Shown here piece by piece: positions 52,273 through 61,188 of a stretch of 64,000 nt of DNA; positions within the stretch are counted from its first letter, which is position 1, and the number at the start of each line of letters is the position of its first letter. Both the position numbers and the translations under genes were made by a program. Origin of the DNA: Marinobacter sp. ELB17 (lineage in GTDB: Bacteria; Pseudomonadota; Gammaproteobacteria; Pseudomonadales; Oleiphilaceae); assembly GCF_000169375.1 (NCBI RefSeq), contig NZ_AAXY01000014.1:1-64000 (forward strand), read 5' to 3'. The notes under the pieces are model-generated. The model saw only the letters and a list, made by a program, of their open reading frames with translations, searched no databases and was not told where the DNA came from.

Positions 52273-53757
52273 TCAAATCACAAACAAGCCTGTAAATTCA
52301 TGAACCGCCATGCATTCCAGCTCTGCCTGGCTTTGTAACGCCTGGGAGATTCGCTGGCATTGGCCTGCGGGGAAGCGGGTTGCGAGGTTTTGCTGGAACT
52401 TCTGTTTAAGCAGCGGAATCGCGGCTTCGCGACGGCGACGATGGCCTATTGGATACTCGACGACCACGTTTTCTGTGCTTGAACCGTCTTTGAAGAAAAT
52501 CTGCACTGCGTTGGCAATGGAGCGCTTGCTTGGGTCCAGATAATCCGCTGTGTAAGCTTCGTTTTCGACCACTTCCATTTTGCCTCGCAGCTGATCAATC
52601 ATTGGGTGGGCACTGTGAAAGCTGTCTTCGTAGTGCTCGGCTGTGAGGTCGCCAAATATCAGGGGCACGGCTGTCATGTATTGCAGGCAGTGGTCGCGGT
52701 CTGCGGCGTTGGCGAGGCTGCCCACTTTAGAAATAATGCGAATAGCGGATTCGTGGGTGATCAGTACTATTTTATCGATATCTTGCAGGCGGTCTTTCAC
52801 TTGCGGGTGAAGTGTAACGGCGGCTTCCGCGGCGGTTTGGGCGTGGAATTCTGCAGGGAAAGACACTTTGAACAGGATGTTTTCCATCACGTAGGAGCCA
52901 AATGCCTGTGGTAAAGAAAGCTGACACTTGTCCGCAGGTTTGATTTTCTGGTCTTTGTTGGTTTTGCTGAACAGCACGTCGTTAAAGCCCCACTGGGGCG
53001 CTGTGAGTGCGCCAGGTATGCCCATTTCGCCGCGCATGGCGATATCCGCAAGGCGAACGGCCCTGGAGGTGGCGTCGCCAGCAGCCCAGGATTTACGGGA
53101 ACCGGCATTGGGGGCATGGCGGTAGGTGCGGAGGGATTGGCCGTCTACCCAGGCGTGTGACAGCGCTGACAGCAACTGGTCGCGGTTGGCGCCCATCAGC
53201 CGAGCCACCACAGCGGTAGACGCCACTTTGACCAGCAGAACGTGGTCTAGCCCTACCCTGTTGAAGGAGTTTTCCAGCGCCAGTACGCCCTGGATTTCGT
53301 GGGCCATGATCATGGCTTCCAGCACGGCTTTCATGGCGATCGGGGATTTGCCTTCGGCCACGCGCTTTTGCGATAGGTGGTCGGCTACTGCCAGTATGCC
53401 GCCCAGGTTGTCCGACGGATGGCCCCATTCAGCCGCCAGCCAGGTGTCGTTGTAATCCAGCCAGCGAATAATGCAGCCAATGTCCCACGCGGCTTTGACT
53501 GGGTCCATACGGAACGATGTGCCGGGTACGCGCGCGCCGTTGGGTACGATGGTGCCTTCTACCAACGGGCCTAAATGCTTGGTGCATTCCGGAAATTTTA
53601 AGGCCAGCAGGCCGCAGCCCAGGGTGTCCATCAAGCAATGGCGGGCAGTGGTCCACGCCTCGTCACTTTTAATTTGGTGGTTGAGGACGTAGTCGGCGAT
53701 GGTTTGCAGGATGTCGTCGTAATCTGGGCGTTCGTTGAGATCGAATGTTGCGGACAT
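52273..53757 (-). CDS. prpD: 2-methylcitrate dehydratase
   Basis: A 494-residue MmgE/PrpD family enzyme: [43 protein letters not shown] and the long helical N-terminal domain are typical. It would dehydrate 2-methylcitrate to 2-methylaconitate in propionyl-CoA breakdown. AcnD, encoded in the same cluster, does the same step together with PrpF, so the organism has both routes. It lies 84 bp after the PEP-CTERM gene that splits it from prpF. Confidence 0.93.
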   Translation of the reverse strand: MSATFDLNERPDYDDILQTIADYVLNHQIKSDEAWTTARHCLMDTLGCGLLALKFPECTKHLGPLVEGTIVPNGARVPGTSFRMDPVKAAWDIGCIIRWLDYNDTWLAAEWGHPSDNLGGILAVADHLSQKRVAEGKSPIAMKAVLEAMIMAHEIQGVLALENSFNRVGLDHVLLVKVASTAVVARLMGANRDQLLSALSHAWVDGQSLRTYRHAPNAGSRKSWAAGDATSRAVRLADIAMRGEMGIPGALTAPQWGFNDVLFSKTNKDQKIKPADKCQLSLPQAFGSYVMENILFKVSFPAEFHAQTAAEAAVTLHPQVKDRLQDIDKIVLITHESAIRIISKVGSLANAADRDHCLQYMTAVPLIFGDLTAEHYEDSFHSAHPMIDQLRGKMEVVENEAYTADYLDPSKRSIANAVQIFFKDGSSTENVVVEYPIGHRRRREAAIPLLKQKFQQNLATRFPAGQCQRISQALQSQAELECMAVHEFTGLFVI

Positions 53758-53841
53758 AATACCGGCTCCTTCAATTTGGATATCTGCTGCCTACAGCCTA
53801 GCAAACTTAACGCCCAAACACCGAAAGGAGCCGGTCACTAT

Positions 53842-54666
53842 TTACTTATTCGGTTGCTGCCTGAAACGGCGCCGGGAGGCCAGACCCGCCAGGCCGAGCG
53901 ACAGCAGGGCTAACGTGCCCGGCTCCGGAACCGGAATGACAATCACCCCGCCTTCCTGCTCGAACCCCGCATATGAGACAGCCGACTGCGAGTAGTTGTA
54001 AAACCCGAACTGGCCCGACGTGAACGTTGAGTCAACAATCGTAGTATTCCAGAGCTCGGTCAAGCCCTGTTTGACGATAATATTGAAGCTGTTTGCCGTG
54101 TTATTGAAGTCAAGAAAGAAGTTATAGGCCGTCGAACTGAGCCATCCCTTGTCGGACCCATGATTCTGGGCAAGGATCGTCATGTCTGAGGTATCTGTTG
54201 TGTTCTCCCAGAACTGGCCAAGGGAAAGGTCATTGAGGGCATTTCCCGTGGCACCCTCGTATTTCTTGACCGTCATTCCCTCATTCGCGCTCGCTCCTGA
54301 ATAGCTTTGAGCGCCCTTTTTCCAATCAAACATGTAAAAATTGCTGGAGTTCTGGTAGCCAAATACAAACCCCATGAAGTCATCATCGGAGGTTGTGTTG
54401 ACTTGCCAGCTTCCCTGTATTGTGTATTGCGTTTGGTTAAGATTGTTCAGAAAGAACGACGGATCGGCATTGACTGTCTGCACAACAGATGTGTTGTCTG
54501 CAGACCGAACCCAGTTACCTGCTGGCTGACCGCCTGTATAATCGACTGTTAGCGCCGTCCAACTGGCCAAATCTACAGGTACAGTTGCGGCAGACGCACC
54601 AAACCCAACTGCACTGAACACTGTCGCAACAGCGGTTGCACTCACCCGCCTGAATAACGATTTCAT
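53842..54666 (-). CDS. PEP-CTERM sorted protein inside the propionate operon
   Basis: A 274-residue secreted protein: signal peptide up to about residue 26 (GASA), a mature domain resembling the thrombospondin C-terminal lectin-like fold (IQGSWQVNTTSDDDFMGFVFGYQNSSNFYMFDWKKG), then VPEPGTLALLSLGLAGLAS and RRRFRQQ, the exosortase signal. GGGAG lies upstream of ATG. Placed between prpF and prpD in the same direction, but with its own sigma-54 promoter and upstream box, so it is probably not expressed as a propionate gene. Its processing enzyme would be XrtA, 50 kb away. Confidence 0.92.
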   Translation of the reverse strand: MKSLFRRVSATAVATVFSAVGFGASAATVPVDLASWTALTVDYTGGQPAGNWVRSADNTSVVQTVNADPSFFLNNLNQTQYTIQGSWQVNTTSDDDFMGFVFGYQNSSNFYMFDWKKGAQSYSGASANEGMTVKKYEGATGNALNDLSLGQFWENTTDTSDMTILAQNHGSDKGWLSSTAYNFFLDFNNTANSFNIIVKQGLTELWNTTIVDSTFTSGQFGFYNYSQSAVSYAGFEQEGGVIVIPVPEPGTLALLSLGLAGLASRRRFRQQPNK

Positions 54667-54689
54667 GGCATCACTCCCTTTTTAAGAAC

Positions 54690-54731
54690 GGGATCTACAA
54701 TTACTGCCAGTATCTGAATTGTACGTATCCC
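54690..54731 (-). promoter_or_regulatory. Long hairpin in the leader of the third PEP-CTERM gene
   Basis: On the transcript, GGGAT and ACAATT pair with AATTGT and ATCCC across a 14-nt loop; a small asymmetric internal loop (ACGT/AG) divides the stem. It lies 10 nt before the GGGAG ribosome site and begins about 10 nt after the expected sigma-54 start. No known riboswitch class recognised. Confidence 0.5.
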
Positions 54732-54751
54732 AAGATCGCTTCAGAAAAACA

Positions 54752-54768
54752 AGCAATAATGATGCCTT
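54752..54768 (-). promoter_or_regulatory. Sigma-54 promoter of the third PEP-CTERM gene
   Basis: Read on the minus strand: AAGGCATCATTATTGCTT. GG (54766-54765) and GC (54754-54753) are 10 bases apart and the -12 box TTGCTT is perfect; the -24 box has GGCAT for GGCAC. Predicted start near 54742. Confidence 0.7.
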
Positions 54769-54852
54769 AAGTTCTCGCTAACCGTTTTTCGTTTTATGGT
54801 CAGCGAGTTAGATATGATGACCCTTTACAGGTGATGCTTGGCTGGGGCTGAC

Positions 54853-54869
54853 CTGTAAAATTATTCGAC
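54853..54869 (-). promoter_or_regulatory. PEP-CTERM upstream box, copy 5
   Basis: Minus strand GTCGAATAATTTTACAG, starting 103 bp before the GG of the sigma-54 promoter. It also forms one edge of an inverted repeat TTTACAGGT/ACCTGTAAA (54824-54859). Finding this box 50 kb from the other four, again before a PEP-CTERM gene, is the best argument that it is a regulon site. Confidence 0.6.
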
Positions 54870-54876
54870 AACATGA

Positions 54877-54895
54877 GGTCGCCCCTGGGGCAACC
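54877..54895 (-). terminator. Hairpin after prpF, possible terminator
   Basis: GGTTGCC-CCAGG-GGCGACC (minus strand), a 7-bp GC-rich stem 27 bp after the prpF stop. No T-run follows, so termination would be weak or Rho-dependent. Confidence 0.35.
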
Positions 54896-54921
54896 CTGAG
54901 TCAATAAAAGTCGCTGCAGCG

Positions 54922-56124
54922 TTAAAAGCTATCGCCGGGTATGCGTACCCAACCTTCCATCAAAATGCGCGCGCTGCGGCTCATGATGGCCTTTTTGGCT
55001 GTCCACTGGCCGTTTACTTCTTTGGCTTCTGCGCCCACCTGCAAGGTGCCAGACGGATGGCCAAAGGTGACCGAGGTACGGTCACTGCCGCCAGCCGCCA
55101 GGTTTACCAGCGTTCCGGGAATAGCGGCTGCCGTTGCTATAGCGACGGCCGCTGTACCCATCATGGCATGGTGCAGTTTGCCCATAGACAAGGCTCTAAC
55201 AACCAGGTCTATGTCGTTGATTGTAATCGCTTTACCGCTTGAAGCGCTGTAGTCCGCAGGCGGCGCAACAAACGCTACTTTTGGTGTGTGCTGGCGCGCG
55301 GCAGCTTCTTCGATGTTCTGAATTAGCCCCATTTTCACCGCACCGCAGGCGCGAATGGTTTCAAACATCGCCAGCGCTTCGGGGTTGCCATTAATCGCAT
55401 CCTGCAGTTCGGTGCCGTTGTAGCCCACCGCGTCTGCATTAATAAAAACCGTGGGAATACCGGCGTTGATCATGGTTGCTTTCAGAGTTCCAACGCCTGG
55501 TACGTCCAGGTCGTCCACCAGGTTGCCGGTGGGGAACATGGCGCCTTCGCCGTCGGCCGGATCCATGAATTCCACTTGTACTTCGGCCGCTGGAAAGGTC
55601 ACGCCATCCAGCTCGAAATCACCGGTTTCCTGCACTTCGCCGTTGGTGACCGGTACTTTGGCTATAATGGTTTTGCGTATGTTAGCCTGCCAGATGCGGA
55701 CGGTGACTATTTCTGTCACCGCGCCGTTGTCTGGTATGCGCTCTTTGTCCACATAACCGCTGCTAATGGCAAAGGCGCCGACTGCTGCGGTGAGGTTGCC
55801 GCAGTTGCCGCTCCAGTCCACAAAGGGTTTGTCTATGCTGACCTGGCCGAACAGATAATCCACATCGTGGTCTGGCTGGGTGCTTTTGCACAGGATAACG
55901 GTTTTGCTGGTGCTAGAGGTGGCGCCACCCATACCGTCGGTCTGCTTAACGTAGGGATCGGGGCTGCCGATCACCCGCAGCAGCAGGTTATCCCGGGCCG
56001 GGCCCGGGGTTTGTGCGCGCTCGGGCAGGTCTTCCAAACGGAAGAACACGCCTTTGCTGGTGCCGCCGCGCATATAGGTCGCGGGAATTTTTACTTGTGG
56101 TGCCTGGCTCATAAGACCGCTCAT
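54922..56124 (-). CDS. prpF: 2-methylaconitate cis-trans isomerase PrpF
   Basis: A 400-residue protein of the diaminopimelate-epimerase-like fold. ATG 56124 overlaps the acnD stop (ATGA) and is chosen over an upstream in-frame start. IPATYMRGGTSKGVFFRLEDLP and the GGATSSTSKTV and DWSGNCGNLTAAVGAFA segments are typical. It isomerises the trans-2-methylaconitate made by AcnD to the cis form used by aconitase. Confidence 0.95.
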   Translation of the reverse strand: MSGLMSQAPQVKIPATYMRGGTSKGVFFRLEDLPERAQTPGPARDNLLLRVIGSPDPYVKQTDGMGGATSSTSKTVILCKSTQPDHDVDYLFGQVSIDKPFVDWSGNCGNLTAAVGAFAISSGYVDKERIPDNGAVTEIVTVRIWQANIRKTIIAKVPVTNGEVQETGDFELDGVTFPAAEVQVEFMDPADGEGAMFPTGNLVDDLDVPGVGTLKATMINAGIPTVFINADAVGYNGTELQDAINGNPEALAMFETIRACGAVKMGLIQNIEEAAARQHTPKVAFVAPPADYSASSGKAITINDIDLVVRALSMGKLHHAMMGTAAVAIATAAAIPGTLVNLAAGGSDRTSVTFGHPSGTLQVGAEAKEVNGQWTAKKAIMSRSARILMEGWVRIPGDSF

Positions 56125-58733
56125 ACGACCGCCCCTTCTGCCTCTAGGAAATCCTGAGCGAAGCGCTGCAGCACGCCGCCAGCTTCGTACACAGACACTT
56201 CGTCTGCGGTATCCAGGCGGCAAGTAACAGACACGTTCAGGGTTTCGCCGTTGGTACGGTGAATAACCAAAGTCATGGTGGACCGCGGGCTCATATCGCC
56301 TTCTACGTCGTAGGTTTCTGTGCCGTCTAGCTTCAGAGTCAGGCGGGTGGTGCCCGGCTTGAATTCCAGTGGCAGTACGCCCATTCCGACCAGGTTGGTA
56401 CGGTGGATACGTTCAAAGCCTTCGGCGGCGATGGCTTCTACGCCCGCTAATCGCACGCCTTTGGCAGCCCAGTCGCGGGAGGAACCTTGGCCATAGTCGG
56501 CGCCGGCCACGATGATCAGCGGCTGCTTGCGTTCCATGTAGGTTTCAATGGCTTCCCACATGCGCAGGTTTTTGCCTTCCGGCTCCACACGGGCCATAGA
56601 GCCCTGAATAATGTCGCCCTTGTCGTCACGAACCATTTCGTTCATCAGTTTCGGGTTGGCAAAGGTGGCACGCTGGGCGGTCAGATGGTCGCCGCGATGG
56701 GTTGCGTAGGAGTTGAAGTCTTCCTCTGGCAGGCCCATTTTGTGCAGGTATTCACCAGCAGCACTGTCCATCATGATGGCGTTAGACGGCGACAGGTGAT
56801 CGGTAGTGATGTTATCCGGCAGAATCGCCAGTGGGCGCATGCCTTTCATGGTGCGCTCAGCTGCCAGTGCGCCTTCCCAGTAGGGCGGGCGGCGAATGTA
56901 GGTGCTCTTCGGGCGCCAGTCGTAAAGGGGGCTTTCGGCTTCTTCGAACGCGCCCAGATCAAACATCGGGATGTACACCTGTTTGAACTGTTCGGGCTTA
57001 ACGCTGGATTTTACGATGGCGTCGATTTCTTCATCGCTTGGCCAGATGTCTTTCAGGGTAACCGGATTGCCGTCTTTGTCTTTGGCCAGTACGTCTTTTT
57101 CGATGTCAAAACGCACGGTACCGGCGATGGCGTAAGCCACAACCAAAGGCGGCGAGGCCAGGAACGCCTGTTTGGCGTAGGGGTGAATTCGGCCATCGAA
57201 GTTACGGTTACCCGACAGTACCGCGGTGGAGTAAAGATCGCGGTCGATAATTTCTTTCTGGATTTTCGGATCCAGAGCGCCAGACATGCCGTTGCAGGTG
57301 GTGCAGGCGTAGCCGACGATACCAAAGCCCAGCTTTTCCATTTCTTTAAGTAGGCCGGCTTCTTCCAGGTACAGGCGGGCGACTTTGGAGCCCGGTGCAA
57401 AGGAAGATTTCACCCAGGGCTTGCGCACCAGGCCCAGCTCATTGGCTTTTTTCGCAATCAGGCCAGCAGCAACCACGTTGCGGGGGTTTGAGGTGTTGGT
57501 GCAGGAGGTAATCGCGGCGATGATCACCGCGCCGTCTGGCATTTTGCCTTCGGCTTCTTCCGCCAAGGCCCTTTCCAGATTACCGGCAATGCCCTGGGCG
57601 TGCAGATCGCTGGTCGCTACGCGGCGATGAGGGCTAGACGGGCCAGCCACGTTGCGCACAACGGTGGACAAGTCAAATTTCAGCACCCGCTCGTATTCCG
57701 CTTCGACCAGCGCGTCGGCCCACAAGCCAGTGTGCTTGGCGTAGGTTTCTACCAATGCGATCTGTTCTGGCTCGCGACCGGTCAGCCTCAAATAATCGAT
57801 GGTTTGCTGGTCGATGTAGAACATGCCGGCAGAGGCACCGAATTCCGGGGTCATGTTGGATATGGTAGCACGGTCGCCGATGGTCAGGCTTTCGGCGCCT
57901 TCGCCAAAGAATTCCAGGTAGGCGGATACAACGCGCTCTTTACGCAGGAACTCGGTAATGGCCAGCACGATGTCGGTCGCGGTAATGCCCGGCTGGCGTT
58001 TGCCAGTGAGCTTCACACCGATGATATCCGGCAGGCGCATCATGGACGGGCGGCCGAGCATGACGGTTTCTGCTTCCAAGCCGCCGACGCCAATGGCGAT
58101 AACGCCCAGGCAGTCGATGTGCGGGGTGTGGCTGTCGGTGCCAACGCAGGTGTCCGGGAAGGCGACGCCGTCACGGGACTGGATCACCGGAGACATTTTC
58201 TCCAGGTTGATCTGGTGCATGATGCCGTTGCCGGCGGGAATCACGTCGACATTCTTAAAGGCAGTTTTGGTCCACTCGATAAAGTGGAAACGGTCGTCGT
58301 TACGGCGATCTTCAATGCTGCGGTTCTTTTCGAACGCGTCTGGGTCAAAACCCGCGGCTTCTACCGCCAGGGAATGGTCCACAATCAGCTGTGTGGGTAC
58401 TACCGGGTTCACTTTTGATGGCTCACCGCCTTTTTTAGCGATGGCATCGCGCAGACCCGCCAGGTCAACCAGAGCGGTGGTACCCAGGATGTCGTGGGTG
58501 ACCACGCGGGCCGGGTACCAGGGGAAGTCCAGGTCTTGCTTGCGTTCGATAAACTGCTTTAGTGATTCGGTGAGCATGTCGGGTTCGCCACGGCGAATCA
58601 GTTGCTCAGCTAAAACGCGGGAGGTGTACGGCAGTTTGGCGTAGGCGCCAGGCTGTATGTCTTCGATTGCCTGGCGAGTGTCGAAATAGTCCAGGTCGGT
58701 GCCTGGTAGGTTTTTGCGGTAGTGGGTATTCAT
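56121..58733 (-). CDS. acnD: 2-methylcitrate dehydratase, aconitase type, Fe/S-dependent
   Basis: A protein of 870 residues. The 4Fe-4S ligands are in ITSCTNTSNP (near 410) and YACTTCNGMSG (near 476), and the swivelling C-terminal domain has GADYGQGSSRDWAAKGVRLAGV. Length and neighbourhood (prpF directly after) identify it as AcnD rather than the TCA aconitase. It dehydrates 2-methylcitrate in the methylcitrate cycle. Confidence 0.94.
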   Translation of the reverse strand: MNTHYRKNLPGTDLDYFDTRQAIEDIQPGAYAKLPYTSRVLAEQLIRRGEPDMLTESLKQFIERKQDLDFPWYPARVVTHDILGTTALVDLAGLRDAIAKKGGEPSKVNPVVPTQLIVDHSLAVEAAGFDPDAFEKNRSIEDRRNDDRFHFIEWTKTAFKNVDVIPAGNGIMHQINLEKMSPVIQSRDGVAFPDTCVGTDSHTPHIDCLGVIAIGVGGLEAETVMLGRPSMMRLPDIIGVKLTGKRQPGITATDIVLAITEFLRKERVVSAYLEFFGEGAESLTIGDRATISNMTPEFGASAGMFYIDQQTIDYLRLTGREPEQIALVETYAKHTGLWADALVEAEYERVLKFDLSTVVRNVAGPSSPHRRVATSDLHAQGIAGNLERALAEEAEGKMPDGAVIIAAITSCTNTSNPRNVVAAGLIAKKANELGLVRKPWVKSSFAPGSKVARLYLEEAGLLKEMEKLGFGIVGYACTTCNGMSGALDPKIQKEIIDRDLYSTAVLSGNRNFDGRIHPYAKQAFLASPPLVVAYAIAGTVRFDIEKDVLAKDKDGNPVTLKDIWPSDEEIDAIVKSSVKPEQFKQVYIPMFDLGAFEEAESPLYDWRPKSTYIRRPPYWEGALAAERTMKGMRPLAILPDNITTDHLSPSNAIMMDSAAGEYLHKMGLPEEDFNSYATHRGDHLTAQRATFANPKLMNEMVRDDKGDIIQGSMARVEPEGKNLRMWEAIETYMERKQPLIIVAGADYGQGSSRDWAAKGVRLAGVEAIAAEGFERIHRTNLVGMGVLPLEFKPGTTRLTLKLDGTETYDVEGDMSPRSTMTLVIHRTNGETLNVSVTCRLDTADEVSVYEAGGVLQRFAQDFLEAEGAVV

Positions 58734-58755
58734 ATTTTTGGCTCTCTACGCAATA

Positions 58756-58973
58756 GGGGACGGATTTGAAATCCGTCCCCGCTCTGGCGTTGGGCAATGT
58801 GGTCAGGGACAGAATTTAATTCTGTCCCTGCTTTGGCGGTAATAGGGGACAGATTTGAAATCTGTCCCCGGTCGAGGTTGGGTAATGGGGGACAGATATG
58901 AAGTCCGTCCCCGGTCGAGGTTGGGCAATGGGGGACGGATTTCAAATCCGTCCCCGTCGGCAATCCGTCCCCG
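58756..58973. repeat. Array of five and a half GGGGACAG/GGGGACGG palindromes
   Basis: Palindromes at 58756-58780, 58804-58830, 58845-58869, 58887-58912 and 58930-58955, and a half unit at 58961-58973. Each is about 25 bp, with arms GGGGACAGATTT or GGGGACGGATTT and their complements; the second has an AGAATTTAATTCT centre. They alternate with related spacers (GGTCGAGGTTGGGCAATG). Located between prpC and acnD and so transcribed in the operon mRNA. Confidence 0.9.
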
Positions 58974-58982
58974 GTCTGGGCG

Positions 58983-60110
58983 TTAGCGCTTTTCGATCGG
59001 CAGCCATTCAGCGTAATCAGGGCCGGTGTATTCAGCGCTTGGGCGGATGATGCGGTTGTTGGCGCGCTGCTCTTTAACGTGCGCAGTCCAGCCGGACACC
59101 CGTGACATCACAAAAATAGGCGTGAACAGTCCAGTAGGAATGCCCATGAAGTGGTAAGTAGAGGCGTGGAAGAAGTCGGCGTTGCAGAACAGTTTCTTCT
59201 CGCGCCACATCACTTCTTCACAGCGCACAGATACCGGGTAAAGCACGGTATCGCTCACTTCTTTCGACAGTTTTTCGGCCCATTTTTTGATGATTACGTT
59301 GCGAGGGTCGGAAATACTGTAAACCGCGTGGCCGAAGCCCATGATTTTTTCTTTGCGCTGTAGCATGCCCATCAGGCCTTCTTCGGCTTCTTCCGGGGTC
59401 TTGAATTTCTGGATCAGTTCCATTGCTGCTTCGTTTGCGCCGCCGTGTAGCGGGCCACGCAGGGTTCCGATAGCGCCGGTTACGCAGCTGTGGATGTCAG
59501 ACAAGGTTGAAGCACAAACGCGGGCAGCGAAGGTAGACGCGTTGAATTCGTGCTCGGCGTACAGAATCAGGGAAACGTTCATCACCCGTTCGTGCAGCTC
59601 GCTCGGCTTTTTGCCGTGCAGCAGTTCCAGGAAGTGGCCGCCGATGGAATCGGAACTGCTGTTGGTATCGATGCGCACGCCTTTATGAACAAAGCTGTAC
59701 CAGTAGTTGATGATGCCCGGAAACGCGGCCAGCAGACGGTCGATTTTGTCGTCTTGCTCGCTGAAGTGTTCCTCGGTTTCCAGGTTGCCCAGCATGGAGC
59801 AGCCGGTGCGCATCACGTCCATCGGGTGAGCATCTTTCGGGATGCTTTCAAGCACGGTTTTCAGTGCGTCGGGCAAAGTGCGCAGGCTTTTCAGCTTGGC
59901 TTTGTAGGCGTCCAGTTCCTGCTGGTTTGGCAGTTTGCCTTGCAGCAGCAGGTAGGCCACTTCTTCGAACTGGGCGTTGTCTGCCAGGTCGCTAATGTCG
60001 TAGCCGCAATAAGTGAGGCCGGTTCCGGTTAGGCCGACGGTGCAGAGTGCGGTTTCACCGGCCACTTGTCCACGCAGTCCTGCGCCACTTAATTTTTTTG
60101 CTTCAGCCAT
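58983..60110 (-). CDS. prpC: 2-methylcitrate synthase
   Basis: A 375-residue citrate-synthase family enzyme joining propionyl-CoA and oxaloacetate. CTVGLTGTGLTYCGYDISDLA at the start, GPLHGGANEAAMELI (active-site His), MGFGHAVYSISDPRN and the final catalytic Asp region are typical. The length fits PrpC, and the position between prpB and acnD settles the assignment. Confidence 0.95.
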   Translation of the reverse strand: MAEAKKLSGAGLRGQVAGETALCTVGLTGTGLTYCGYDISDLADNAQFEEVAYLLLQGKLPNQQELDAYKAKLKSLRTLPDALKTVLESIPKDAHPMDVMRTGCSMLGNLETEEHFSEQDDKIDRLLAAFPGIINYWYSFVHKGVRIDTNSSSDSIGGHFLELLHGKKPSELHERVMNVSLILYAEHEFNASTFAARVCASTLSDIHSCVTGAIGTLRGPLHGGANEAAMELIQKFKTPEEAEEGLMGMLQRKEKIMGFGHAVYSISDPRNVIIKKWAEKLSKEVSDTVLYPVSVRCEEVMWREKKLFCNADFFHASTYHFMGIPTGLFTPIFVMSRVSGWTAHVKEQRANNRIIRPSAEYTGPDYAEWLPIEKR

Positions 60111-60130
60111 GGGTGCTTTTCCTTAAAACC

Positions 60131-60250
60131 GGGGACAGACCTTAGGTCTGTCCCCTATTGTCAGGTCGGGGACGGATTTGAAATCCGTCCCCTACTTGGT
60201 TGTTTGACACCGGGGACAGACCTTAGGTCTGTCCCCTATACCGTCCCCTA
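60131..60250. repeat. Three palindromes between prpB and prpC
   Basis: Palindromes at 60131-60155 and 60212-60236 have a CCTTAGG centre (GGGGACAGA-CCTTAGG-TCTGTCCCC) and the one at 60168-60192 a TTTGAAA centre. A further half arm (CCGTCCCCTATC) lies at 60241-60252, touching the end of prpB. Two centre types side by side show separate insertions of related elements. Confidence 0.88.
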
Positions 60251-60252
60251 TC

Positions 60253-61143
60253 TCAGCCTTTGGTCTGCTGGAAGAGCTGGTCAAGCTTCTGTTCGAAATC
60301 GTGGTAGTTCAGGTAATCATAAAGCTCCATACGGGTTTGCATCAGATCGACGACATCTTTCTGGTCGCCCTTCTCCAGAATGTTCTGGTAAACCGTTACG
60401 GCGGCTTTGTTCATGGCGCGGAAGGCGCTCAGCGGGTAAAGCACCATGCTGGCACCGGCATCACCCAGCTCTTTGCGGTTGTACAGCGGCGTAGCGCCAA
60501 ATTCGGTGATGTTGGCCAGCAGCGGCACATCGCCCAAGGCTGCAGAGAAGGCTTTGTAGTGTTCCAGCTCGTTTACGGCTTCAGCGAAGATGCCGTCGGC
60601 ACCGGCTTCTATATAAGCTTTTGCGCGATCAATAGCGGCGTCCAGGCCTTCTTTTTGGAACGAATCGGTACGGGCCATAATGAAGAAGTCTTTGTCGGCG
60701 CGAGCGTCAACAGCCGCTTTGATGCGGTCTACCATTTCTTCTTTGGAGACAATTTCTTTGTTCGGGCGATGACCGCAACGTTTCTGGGCAACCTGGTCTT
60801 CAAGGTGAACGGCGGCTGCACCGGCTTTTTCCATTTGCTGAATGGTGCGGGCAATGTTGAATGCGCCACCCCAACCGGTGTCTATGTCTACCAGCAGCGG
60901 AATATCCGTGGCGGCGGTGATGCGGCGCACGTCTTCTACTACGTCGTTCAGGCTGGTCATGCCCAGATCTGGCAGGCCGTAGGAGGCGTTTGCAACACCA
61001 CCACCAGACAGGTAAATAGCCTGGTGCCCTACCCGCTCGGCCATCATGGCCGCGTAGGCGTTGATGGTGCCAACAATCTGCAGGGGCTTGTTGTCGTTCA
61101 GGGCTTTACGAAAACGGGCGCCCGGGGAAAGTTTGCTGGACAT
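60253..61143 (-). CDS. prpB: Methylisocitrate lyase
   Basis: A 296-residue isocitrate-lyase family enzyme splitting 2-methylisocitrate into pyruvate and succinate. [18 protein letters not shown] holds the metal ligands and [20 protein letters not shown] the catalytic KRCGH loop. First enzyme gene after the regulator, 45 bp away. Confidence 0.96.
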   Translation of the reverse strand: MSSKLSPGARFRKALNDNKPLQIVGTINAYAAMMAERVGHQAIYLSGGGVANASYGLPDLGMTSLNDVVEDVRRITAATDIPLLVDIDTGWGGAFNIARTIQQMEKAGAAAVHLEDQVAQKRCGHRPNKEIVSKEEMVDRIKAAVDARADKDFFIMARTDSFQKEGLDAAIDRAKAYIEAGADGIFAEAVNELEHYKAFSAALGDVPLLANITEFGATPLYNRKELGDAGASMVLYPLSAFRAMNKAAVTVYQNILEKGDQKDVVDLMQTRMELYDYLNYHDFEQKLDQLFQQTKG

Positions 61144-61188
61144 GATGGTGCCTCCTTTGGATAAAGATGACGATGGTTTGCTGATTAG

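Noticed and set aside
57600..58644. Long plus-strand open frames opposite acnD
   Set aside because: They lie wholly antisense to a well-conserved enzyme and show no domain signal.
58606..58963. Minus-strand open frames across the palindromes (GTDFKSVP and GTDLKSVP repeats)
   Set aside because: The repeating peptide is just the translation of the palindrome; no start signals or family.
58734..58982. Palindrome array read as a CRISPR array
   Set aside because: Units are inverted repeats with variable arms and similar spacers, unlike direct repeats with unique spacers; no cas genes.
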